This document shows positions 24,869-31,874 of a stretch of 37,159 bases of DNA, in pieces. The position numbers and the translations under genes are program-made. This DNA is from CAYNYM01 sp049366815. Its GTDB lineage: Bacteria > Desulfobacterota > DSM-4660 > Desulfatiglandales > HGW-15. The notes beneath the pieces were generated by a model, which did no database searches, was not told the DNA's origin, and saw only the letters and a list, made by a program, of their open reading frames with translations. Positions within the stretch are counted from its first letter, which is position 1. Each line of letters opens with the position of its first letter. The DNA is taken from contig JBMNCO010000009.1 of NCBI GenBank assembly GCA_049366815.1, forward strand, positions 1 to 37,159, written 5' to 3'.

Positions 24869-25012
24869 AAAGGGAAAAAACAGGTTGATCGACCACCTGA
24901 ATAGGATTCCACTTTAAATGATCCCCTTATAAATCCATGGAAACGCCCGGATGTGCCGCTATTCTTTCATTTTCACCCTGTTCACCCTGTTTTTTTATGC
25001 AACGCCGGGGTT
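24869..25012. repeat. Dispersed repeat, copy B (diverged, about 145 bp)
   Basis: This is the second copy of the repeat at 21857-22000, in direct orientation. It ends 65 bp before the FliM-like small gene. On the reverse strand both copies include TGCA.AAAAAA and GATCAA.CTGTTTT; neither encodes a shared intact frame, since copy B is interrupted by stops where copy A is open. A decayed gene fragment, a small mobile repeat or a structured RNA are all possible. Confidence 0.5.
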
Positions 25013-25077
25013 TACTTGTTTAAGGCACGCATTCGAAAGGGCACCTATTCAAGTCGTCAAAGGGGCGTATCTGACAG

Positions 25078-25428
25078 ATGAACAGCATGATGACATCCGG
25101 AAAACAGCTCTCACAAGCAGACGTTGACGCCCTCCTGAGCCAGTCCGGTCTGGAAGGCAGCTATGAAAGCGAAGATTCAACAGAGAAGCCCAAACGACCG
25201 GAAAAGAAAACCGTAAGATCAAAGCAAAGGTCTCTGGAAGAGGCCCAGGAAATTTCCTATCGTCTTTACAACAAGGCATTTCTAGAAAGAGAAGAGGGCG
25301 TTGCAGTAATCTGGAATGCGGAGGGGGTCGTCCCCATGGATCCGGGGCAAACCATCAGGATTCAGGGCAAAGATTTTATCACTCTCGGGGTCCTGAGTGA
25401 GCGGCATCTCATTATCGGAGGCCGCTAA
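25078..25428 (+). CDS. Small protein with FliM/FliN-like N-terminal motif, unknown C-terminal domain
   Basis: The 116-residue protein begins with GKQLSQADVDALLSQSG, which closely resembles the N-terminal peptide of flagellar switch protein FliM (LSQxEIDALL), the part that binds phosphorylated CheY. A charged linker follows (about 24-52), then a roughly 60-residue domain with ISYRLYNKAFLEREEGVAVIW and GQTIRIQGKDFITLGVLSE. The SpoA domain of real FliM/FliN is absent and no flagellar gene is near. It may be a CheY- or response-regulator-interacting adaptor, but this is inference from a short motif. The SD is poor: AGGGG lies about 13 nt before the ATG at 25078; ATGs at 25087 and 25090 are alternatives. 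It is convergent with the Nudix-like gene. Confidence 0.6.
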   Translation: MNSMMTSGKQLSQADVDALLSQSGLEGSYESEDSTEKPKRPEKKTVRSKQRSLEEAQEISYRLYNKAFLEREEGVAVIWNAEGVVPMDPGQTIRIQGKDFITLGVLSERHLIIGGR

Positions 25429-25510
25429 TACGGCCAAATTCGTGCATCACGCGACATGAAAATGAGAAAGGTCTTTGTTTATCTTTTCCTGCCCCGCCCC
25501 ATTTGAACAA

Positions 25511-26389
25511 CTATCCTTCCTTCCTGTTATATTGCCGTCCTCCATTGACATAATTTCGATCCAATCGGCGGTGGATGACGGGAAGTGTCTCAAGGGCAGG
25601 CGGTGCGAAACCAAACATGATCCTCAGAAGTTCCATGGAAATTCGAAACGTGACTCCCCATAAAACCTCTTTTTCTGCGCTCCCTTGATGCAGATAGGAT
25701 AAAAAATCCTGTGTTTTTCCATAATTACGGTGATCAGTGGAAACTTCGCATGTCACTCGGTAACACCTGTAGTGTTCGGGCTTCAAAAGATCTCTCAGTG
25801 GGACATATAGGACGCTTTCCACCTCCCAGTTGAGAAAGAAGTGCTTCTGCCTATTGATCCATCCCACCATCGGATAAATCACGCGGCCGAATATTCGAAG
25901 GTTTTGAGGAGGCAGGGGGCCGAGAAAGGTCACCCCCATCGGATTCAGGCGCATTTCCTCCAGGCTTTCCCTGAGACTTGTTGCCAATAAGAGAGATAAA
26001 CATCCCGCCTCGCTCAACCCTTTCCGCCTCCAGAGAGACCAGTCGCTCCAGCGGGCGAGGGGAAAGAAGGGCAATCTCAGGAGATGCGAAAGAAAGGCAT
26101 CCAATCGGGGTGAAATCCTCCCCCCTGGAAAACACAGATCACCGGCCTGCTTGACTTTCGATGATCTTTTATTAAAGACCAGGCAGGGTACAGAAAAAGG
26201 ACTGCTGCGATCTCGGCCCAACAAACACAGGACGGCCGAGTCATCCGGTGACCGGGGGGCACCTTCAGGGAAGAAAGGGCCTTCTCCCGCACTTTCCCGA
26301 AGCGACTTCATGACGGATTTTTTGAACTGCACGGCGGATGACAAAAGATCTTGCATCTTATTCAAGCGGCTCCTGTGAGACAAGGGCAT
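25511..26389 (-). CDS. Nudix hydrolase-like protein (CoA pyrophosphatase type) with split Nudix box
   Basis: The 292-residue protein has AGDLCFPGGRISP (about 82-94), equivalent to the QVxFPGG motif of NudL-type CoA pyrophosphatases, and later RESLEEM (about 140-146), the REUXEE core of the Nudix box. Normally GG and RE are about 20-25 residues apart; here some 45-50 residues lie between, rich in Leu, Phe and Trp and without the usual first Glu. The C-terminal region LFLNWEVESVLYVPLRDL fits the family. It may hydrolyse CoA or nucleotide diphosphates, but the insertion makes activity uncertain. The start is ambiguous: ATG 26389 with AGGT upstream, or TTG at codon 9 behind AGGAG. It follows the ABC permease by 109 nt across a hairpin. 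Confidence 0.65.
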   Translation of the reverse strand: MPLSHRSRLNKMQDLLSSAVQFKKSVMKSLRESAGEGPFFPEGAPRSPDDSAVLCLLGRDRSSPFSVPCLVFNKRSSKVKQAGDLCFPGGRISPRLDAFLSHLLRLPFFPLARWSDWSLWRRKGLSEAGCLSLLLATSLRESLEEMRLNPMGVTFLGPLPPQNLRIFGRVIYPMVGWINRQKHFFLNWEVESVLYVPLRDLLKPEHYRCYRVTCEVSTDHRNYGKTQDFLSYLHQGSAEKEVLWGVTFRISMELLRIMFGFAPPALETLPVIHRRLDRNYVNGGRQYNRKEG

Positions 26390-26422
26390 GGGCCGGGACC
26401 TGGTCCGCCCTCGGAAATGAGT

Positions 26423-26444
26423 CAGGGGCCTGATTCGGCCCCTG
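26423..26444. other. Stable 8-bp hairpin between ABC permease and Nudix gene
   Basis: CAGGGGCC (26423-26430) pairs perfectly with GGCCCCTG (26437-26444) around a 6-nt loop. Without a T-tract it is not an obvious intrinsic terminator; it may mark a transcript end or processing site after the permease. Confidence 0.4.
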
Positions 26445-26498
26445 TAGACAAGGATACTCCTTGGAGAAAAGCGCTGTCGAGACCATTTTCTTGCCCGC

Positions 26499-27464
26499 TT
26501 ATGTCCGGATCTCCTGTGTCATGAATACGAGATAAGAAATGGCAAAACACAACAGGGTGATCGCGATCAGGACCACAAGATGTGGGAGTACGACGACAAG
26601 GCTCTGCCCCAGGGCAAGAGGGCTCTGGAAACGCGAGGCGGACAGTTTCTCCATCGGTCCCATTTGAAAAAGGGCAAGGGTGCTTGTTGTGTTCAGTGTC
26701 GGATCTATGATTGTAGCCGCTGCCTGCGAGTACAGGGCCATGGGGGACAAGCGCGTCACGGATTCTTTGATCTTGGTGTGCCTGACGATATTTTCCGTTC
26801 TTGTTCCCTGGACCCCGTCCAATGGGGCGAGGCTGTTGGCGATAACCCCGGCGCCCATGGACACAAAAAACGACAGAAAGATCCACAGCGCGACTGAGGC
26901 CAGGGCCGAGGTGGCGATCCCCCTGAAAAGAATAGAAAAGAGCATGGCGATCCCCATCCAGAAAGAAATGTAGAAGATGCTGAGCAGGACATATACGGCC
27001 AGACGCCATATCTCTTCCACACCAGGGATTATACCCAGAAGGGCGAGCCCGAATCCGGATATAACCAGGACAATCGACACCAGCATGATTGAAATCGTTG
27101 TCACACCGGCCAGAAATTTTCCGTTAATGACCGCGTCCCGATAGATGGGCTGTGAAACCAGTTTTACCAGGGTCCCATCGGACCTCTCACGGTTGATGGC
27201 ATCGAAACCCAGGACCACCCCGATGAGGGGCCCAAAAAAGGAAACAAACTGGACCATGGAAAAGAGCGCCACATTGGTGTTGAAAAGCATGAGAAAAACA
27301 AACTTGGGCTTGGCAACGCCCGCCAGATTTTCTCTTAAGCTGATTCCTGCCATATAGCTGATAATAAAACTGAGCATGCCGATCAGGGCAAAGAGCATTA
27401 CAAAACGGTAACTGCTGAAATGATCGGCCAGTTCTTTCCTGTAGACGGCAAAAAGGCCTTGCAT
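26499..27464 (-). CDS. ABC-2 type transporter permease
   Basis: The 321-residue protein has six predicted membrane segments (about 20-40, 60-85, 115-140, 145-175, 180-205 and 290-315). It has the ABC-2 layout: an N-terminal AVYRKELADHFSSYRF cytoplasmic helix and FDAINRERSDGTLVKLVSQPIYRDAVINGK in the coupling region after TM2, the signature of NosY-like permeases. A long periplasmic loop (about 210-285) lies before the last segment. With the ATPase encoded just upstream (2-nt gap) it should form an exporter or a mechanotransmission complex working on the NEW3-domain protein or its substrate. The cargo is unknown. Confidence 0.9.
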   Translation of the reverse strand: MQGLFAVYRKELADHFSSYRFVMLFALIGMLSFIISYMAGISLRENLAGVAKPKFVFLMLFNTNVALFSMVQFVSFFGPLIGVVLGFDAINRERSDGTLVKLVSQPIYRDAVINGKFLAGVTTISIMLVSIVLVISGFGLALLGIIPGVEEIWRLAVYVLLSIFYISFWMGIAMLFSILFRGIATSALASVALWIFLSFFVSMGAGVIANSLAPLDGVQGTRTENIVRHTKIKESVTRLSPMALYSQAAATIIDPTLNTTSTLALFQMGPMEKLSASRFQSPLALGQSLVVVLPHLVVLIAITLLCFAISYLVFMTQEIRT

Positions 27465-27466
27465 GG

Positions 27467-28222
27467 TCAGACCTCCTGGAAATATTTCATGTAGATCTCT
27501 TCCAAAGTGTAGGTGGCATCGCCTACTCCAAATTTTTCCTGGGCCAGGGTATCAATGCTCCCTTCCGCCACCATGCTGCCGTTGATCATAATTCCCACCC
27601 GGTCTGAAATCTTCTGGACCTGGTACAGATCATGGGAGGAAAGGAGTACAGTGATTTTTCTATCCCTGTTCAAAGACTGAACCAATTCAATAAGTCTGAG
27701 AGCGCCATCGGGATCCAGCCCCAAGGTGGGCTCATCCAAAAACAGGACCTTGGGGTCCTTGACCAGGACCTCTGCAATGCCAAGACGCTGCTTCATGCCC
27801 CTGGAAAACGTGCCCACTTTCTGCCTGTGAACATCCTCTGAGAGTCCGACGACCTTCAAGGCCTCCCGGCATTTCTCCTCGGCGATGCCTTTGCCCATCC
27901 CGTTGAGGTCAGCCACATATTCCAGGCTCTGCAGTGCGTTCATATCCCCATAAAAACCCACATTTTCGGGCAAATACCCGACGAGTCGCTTGACCTCTCT
28001 CGGATTGCGGAAGGGGTCCAGACCGGAGACCAGAACACTTCCCTCGGACGGCTGGCTCAGTCCCAGGAGCATGAGCAGCGTGGTCGTCTTTCCCGCACCA
28101 TTGGGGCCCAGGAATCCAAAGATCTCGCCCTCCAGAATACTGAAATTGAGATGATCCACCACGGGCTGCCCATTGTAACGCTTTGTCAGTCCCCTGGCTT
28201 CTATGATGGCGTGGCTATCCAT
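27467..28222 (-). CDS. ABC transporter ATP-binding protein
   Basis: The 251-residue ATPase has Walker A GPNGAGKTT (39-47), YLPEN in the Q-loop position, the signature FSRGMKQRL, Walker B VLFLDEPTLGLD and the H-loop LLSSHDL. It belongs to the CcmA/NatA-type (COG1131) ATPases that pair with ABC-2 permeases. It is the middle gene of a three-gene operon: its ATG is 1 nt past the NEW3 gene stop, and its TGA is 2 nt before the permease ATG. Translational coupling is therefore likely. SRG in place of SGG in the signature is a common variant in this group. Confidence 0.94.
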   Translation of the reverse strand: MDSHAIIEARGLTKRYNGQPVVDHLNFSILEGEIFGFLGPNGAGKTTTLLMLLGLSQPSEGSVLVSGLDPFRNPREVKRLVGYLPENVGFYGDMNALQSLEYVADLNGMGKGIAEEKCREALKVVGLSEDVHRQKVGTFSRGMKQRLGIAEVLVKDPKVLFLDEPTLGLDPDGALRLIELVQSLNRDRKITVLLSSHDLYQVQKISDRVGIMINGSMVAEGSIDTLAQEKFGVGDATYTLEEIYMKYFQEV

Positions 28223-28223
28223 G

Positions 28224-29447
28224 TTAACGCCTTCCCATTCTGATGAACAAGGTCACAAGCCCCGCAATGACAAGGACGATGATGCCGATCCCCACCCAGC
28301 CCCAGGCCGTGGAGGCCTTCACCGTGACCCTGAATTCCAGGTTTTTGGAGGCCTTTTCTCCTTCTACGGACAAAGCGACGGAGTAGTCGCCCACAAGGGC
28401 CTGTTCTGCGGGCGTAATGGCCACTTCCACCTGTTTCAGATCGCCCGGTGCCAAGGATTCAAGTTTTTCGGGTTTGAACTCGACCTTCCAATTTTCGGGT
28501 TTAAAGGAGAGGAAACGAACATTACTCTGTATGGCCGATCCGGTGTTTTTCACATAAAGCGAGATATTGCCTTCCCGCCCCTGGAAGGCATCCAGGGAAA
28601 GCAGGCCGTCGGCTGTCCCAGCCTCGATCTTGTGGGTGCCTGTAAGAACCACAACCATTTCAGCCTCGGCCTGGGCCGTGTCTGAGGAGATCTTCACATT
28701 GATGGGATACTCTCCGGGCACCGCGAGGGCGTAGGGTTTGACTTCGACCGCCATGGTCGTGCTCTGATTGGCTTTGATGCGGAGACTGGAGATATACTTT
28801 TGTTCGTAGGCGGGCTTGAAGTTGACCTCCCAATTTTCAGGTCCCTTGGCGGTGAGATTGAATATCGTGTCCTTGTCTACTTTGCTCTCCACTTCTATGG
28901 AGAACTCGAATTTCGCATCGGTCGGACCCTGCAGCACCGGATAGGATGTGACAATATTCAATCCCTTGGCCTTTTTTTCGGCCTTCTCCTTTTCCCGTAC
29001 GGTGATAACAAGGTTACTGGATGAGGACAAAGCACCGTCCTGGGTCTCCCCTTTCACAACAAAGGTGTATTTTCCGGGTTCCACATCCTTGTCCGGCTCC
29101 GCGACGAAGGTCACAGACCTGGAGCTGTCGCTCTCCAGGTGGATGCCGTTAATATCGAATTTGTAGGTCTTCACTCTGGCCTTCCAGCCCTTCGGGATTG
29201 AGGGGACGCTCAGTTCAATATTCTCGTCCTGTCGACCGCCGTTCTTTACGTTCAAATCAAGAGTCACATCTTCGCCCTGCTGAACAACAATCCCCGTATA
29301 TTCGGGCGCGACGGAAATCTTGCGAGCGGGCAGTTGCTTTTTGTTTTCCTCTCCAAATGCAGGAGTGGCTATCGAGGCTGTCACCCACACAAGCAAAATA
29401 AGGAACAAGGAAAAGAAAACCGAAATACCGGGCCCTCGCACTTTCAT
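28224..29447 (-). CDS. Exported NEW3-domain protein, C-terminally membrane-anchored (COG1470-like)
   Basis: The 407-residue protein has a signal peptide (hydrophobic 9-32, cut near AFGEE), three or four Ig-like beta-rich repeats of NEW3 type (about 40-150, 165-270, 285-375) and a C-terminal membrane helix (GWVGIGIIVLVIAGLVTLFI) with a basic end. Recurrent strings such as PKGWKARV, PENWEVNF and PENWKVEF, each before a lysine-rich strand, mark the repeats, with PGKYTFVVKG, PGEYPINVKI and VGDYSVALSV closing them. NEW3 domains are thought to bind extracellular ligands, often polysaccharide. Its place before an ABC ATPase and ABC-2 permease suggests a cell-surface partner of that transporter. AGGAGG 9-10 nt before the ATG gives a firm start. 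Confidence 0.88.
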   Translation of the reverse strand: MKVRGPGISVFFSLFLILLVWVTASIATPAFGEENKKQLPARKISVAPEYTGIVVQQGEDVTLDLNVKNGGRQDENIELSVPSIPKGWKARVKTYKFDINGIHLESDSSRSVTFVAEPDKDVEPGKYTFVVKGETQDGALSSSSNLVITVREKEKAEKKAKGLNIVTSYPVLQGPTDAKFEFSIEVESKVDKDTIFNLTAKGPENWEVNFKPAYEQKYISSLRIKANQSTTMAVEVKPYALAVPGEYPINVKISSDTAQAEAEMVVVLTGTHKIEAGTADGLLSLDAFQGREGNISLYVKNTGSAIQSNVRFLSFKPENWKVEFKPEKLESLAPGDLKQVEVAITPAEQALVGDYSVALSVEGEKASKNLEFRVTVKASTAWGWVGIGIIVLVIAGLVTLFIRMGRR

Positions 29448-30092
29448 AAACGCTATCCTCCTTCTTTATTGGTAATTATTACTCACTCCACATGAAGCAG
29501 AGATCTTTATAACGCACGGTTCAGACTCTCAAAAGAGCGTTCGAGAACCACCCGCTATATATTCCGCCCGCACCTTTAAGACCGACTTCCATTTATTGAA
29601 AATAGGAGCAATTTTTAAAACAGGATCTTTCCCAAGATTTTTCTCGAAACGGTGGACACCGAACATCCACAATGTGCAGAATCAGATAATCTAATATAGC
29701 TTCTCAATATTCTGAAGTACTTAATTTCGATATACCTTATAACCTTGCACTTAAGGGTTGTCAAGGCCACTATTCAAAAGTCATAAAATTTCGGAAAGTC
29801 CCGGGGCACGCGACGCCCTGTGGCAACCGGCCTTTTATGGGCGCTGAGTCCTTTGAAAAGGCGCCGCAATCCGCGCCATGGGAATCCGCTCACCTTTCGC
29901 AATTCGAGGCGCAAGGGAATTTATTCTGCCATAAATTTGACGATAAAGGCATGAAAATAGTCTGCCTAACTTTTTCTGACATCCGCTCCCTGAGGGCTGT
30001 CGACGTGAATCCGGGAGTGCACATTTCGGGGTTAGCACGAGTTCATCCCGGCTCATGCCGCGGCATTGCGGATCTGGGCCGAGGGCTCCTCA
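29448..30092. other. Gene-free spacer between divergent operons
   Basis: About 650 bp are AT-rich at the left and GC-richer after 29800. Short frames on both strands near 29835-30115 lack SD sites or family resemblance. No promoter for the NEW3 operon could be fixed; TATAAA near 29498 on the reverse strand has no adequate -35. Confidence 0.3.
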
Positions 30093-30121
30093 TTGACAGA
30101 GGCGTTTATCGCTGATAATTA
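30093..30121 (+). promoter_or_regulatory. Candidate promoter of the UPF0261 gene
   Basis: A perfect TTGACA (30093-30098) is followed by GATAAT after 15 bp (30114-30119) or TAATTA after 17 bp (30116-30121). Both -10 options are imperfect in spacing or sequence. The start would be near 30127. Confidence 0.35.
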
Positions 30122-30153
30122 TATTTGAATCGGCGGTGGTAACTCGTCTAAAT

Positions 30154-30190
30154 CCTCGAGAAGGAAGGCCATAGCCTTCCCTTCTCGAGG
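30154..30190. other. Strong 16-bp hairpin in the UPF0261 leader
   Basis: CCTCGAGAAG plus GAAGGC (30154-30169) pairs with 30174-30190 around the loop CATA with a single bulged base on the right arm. It lies about 30 nt before the start codon and would be part of the 5' leader if the promoter above is used. It has no T-tract and could be an RNA structure or a protein-binding palindrome. Confidence 0.55.
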
Positions 30191-30219
30191 GTAACCTGTG
30201 ATCGGGAAGGAATGATGTC

Positions 30220-31437
30220 ATGATGGATCCTGTGCCTACAGTGCTTGTCGTGGCCACCATGGATACGAAAGCCGAACATGTGGCTTACATAAAAACTTGT
30301 CTTGAGGAGGCAGGTGTGAAGGTCCTCCTCATGGACGTGGGCATCATAGGCAAGAGTCCGATCGATGTCCAGATCAACCAGAATGATGTCGCCCGTGCGG
30401 CCGGCCATACGCTGGCCGAGGTCCATGACCTGAAACACGAAGGCAGGGCATCGCGCATTATGATTGACGGAGCAACCCTGCGGGCGCAAGAGCTGCACCG
30501 CGAAGGGCGTCTTGATGCCGTTATCGGCCTTGGCGGTTCAGTGGGAACGGATATCTGTACGGCTGTGATGCGATCCTTTCCAATAGGATTGCCAAAAGTC
30601 ATGATCTCCACCCTCGCCTCTCACGATGTGCGCCCATTTGTCGGTACAAAAGACATTGTCATGTTTCCCACGATATGCGATCTCAACGGCATGAACCGCA
30701 TTCTGGAAAAGATTCTAAAGAACGCGGCCCTGGCGGCGGCAGGCATGGCAAGGCAAGAGTCTCATGAAAACGAAAGCCGGAAGCCTCTTGTCTTCATAGG
30801 TACGCTGGGCACCAGCGAACCTTCCGCCCTCAGGATAAAGAGATCGGTCGAAGAAAAGGGACGAGAAGCGATTATCTTCCATACGACGGGCGTCGGCGGT
30901 CAGGCCATGGAAGACATGATCGGCCAAGGGCGGGCCGAGATAGTGGTTGAGGTATCTGCTCAAGAACTTGTCGCCCATCTGGTGGGAGGTGATTACGACG
31001 CCGGGCCTGATCGGATGTCGACGGGGCTGAAACGGGGCGTCCCAACCGTCCTGGTTCCAGGATGTACCGACTTCATTGTTTCAGGTCCCTTGGAACTTGC
31101 GCAAAAGCAGTTCCCCGGCAGGAAATATCATCGTCATAACGCAGCGATAACGATCGTGCGCACCCTACACCAGGAGATGGAAGCAGTGGTGCGAAATATG
31201 GCCCAATTCTGTCATGAGGGCAACGGCCCTAGGGCGGTTGCCGTACCCCTCGGGGGTTTTTCTGGATTCGATCGGCCAGGAGGCCCCTTGTATGATCCCG
31301 AAGCACCCAATATCACGGCGGCGTTATTCAAGGAACTGCTTGGCCCGGAGACGCCGTTGCACCTGTCGCCCAACCACATAAACGACCCTGAGTTCGGCGA
31401 CCTTCTCATCCATCTCGTTCAGTCGTGGCTGAAATGA
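30220..31437 (+). CDS. Tm-1-like ATP-binding domain protein (UPF0261)
   Basis: The 405-residue protein belongs to UPF0261, related to the tomato Tm-1 resistance protein N-terminal domain. Two Rossmann-like halves are visible: PTVLVVATMDTKAEHVAYIK (6-25) with GLGGSVGTDICTAVM (about 103-117), and PLVFIGTLGTSEPSAL with TTGVGGQAMEDMI. In Tm-1 the first half binds ATP. Some bacterial members are linked to carbohydrate or organic-acid degradation, but no reaction is established. AAGGAA about 8 nt before the ATG at 30220 supports the start; the next codon is also ATG. It stands alone behind a candidate promoter and hairpin. Confidence 0.88.
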   Translation: MMDPVPTVLVVATMDTKAEHVAYIKTCLEEAGVKVLLMDVGIIGKSPIDVQINQNDVARAAGHTLAEVHDLKHEGRASRIMIDGATLRAQELHREGRLDAVIGLGGSVGTDICTAVMRSFPIGLPKVMISTLASHDVRPFVGTKDIVMFPTICDLNGMNRILEKILKNAALAAAGMARQESHENESRKPLVFIGTLGTSEPSALRIKRSVEEKGREAIIFHTTGVGGQAMEDMIGQGRAEIVVEVSAQELVAHLVGGDYDAGPDRMSTGLKRGVPTVLVPGCTDFIVSGPLELAQKQFPGRKYHRHNAAITIVRTLHQEMEAVVRNMAQFCHEGNGPRAVAVPLGGFSGFDRPGGPLYDPEAPNITAALFKELLGPETPLHLSPNHINDPEFGDLLIHLVQSWLK

Positions 31438-31439
31438 GC

Positions 31440-31850
31440 CGCCATGGACGGATCCGGCTCACGGATTCCGGCGTTTTGGTTTCGCCTGGCATCGTGGTCT
31501 GATCCTATACCGCGCAGACGATCGGCGAGCTGCGCTGGAAACCGGACCTGACCATCAAAAAGACAGGAGAAGAGCGAGCGAACCTCTTCATCCACCGCAC
31601 CCCGGTGATGACCATACTGGTTTTTTGGGGCAGAATGCAACCGCCTCGGTGGACGCTCGCGGTCTACGTGCTGGCCGTGGTCTGCCTGTTTGCCTACACG
31701 CAGCTCAATCCGGGTCGCTACCTGCGCCTGATGGGATTCAAGAGGAAGCGTCGGCCCCGCAAGGGCATGGCCCTCACCAGGACCGGAGGTGCCGATCAGA
31801 CAAAGGACTCCGGGGGATCAAATTCTATCCGGCCCCCTTGTAGCTCGTGA
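31440..31850 (+). pseudogene. Remnant of a small membrane protein (in-frame stop)
   Basis: A frame just past the UPF0261 stop reads coherently from about 31446 (GRIRLTDSGVLVSPGIVV), meets TGA at 31500-31502, then continues with SYTAQTIGELRWKPDLTIKK, a hydrophobic helix LAVYVLAVVCLFAYTQL and a basic tail GFKRKRRPRKG. The intact open part from GTG 31605 has no SD. I do not recognise the family. The reading as a decayed gene rests on protein-like composition across the stop and is tentative. Confidence 0.3.
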
Positions 31851-31874
31851 CCCCGTTTCCGCCCATTTACCCTT

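Noticed and set aside
29837..30115. 92-residue frame upstream of the UPF0261 gene
   Set aside because: It has no SD and unremarkable composition, and it overlaps the candidate promoter.
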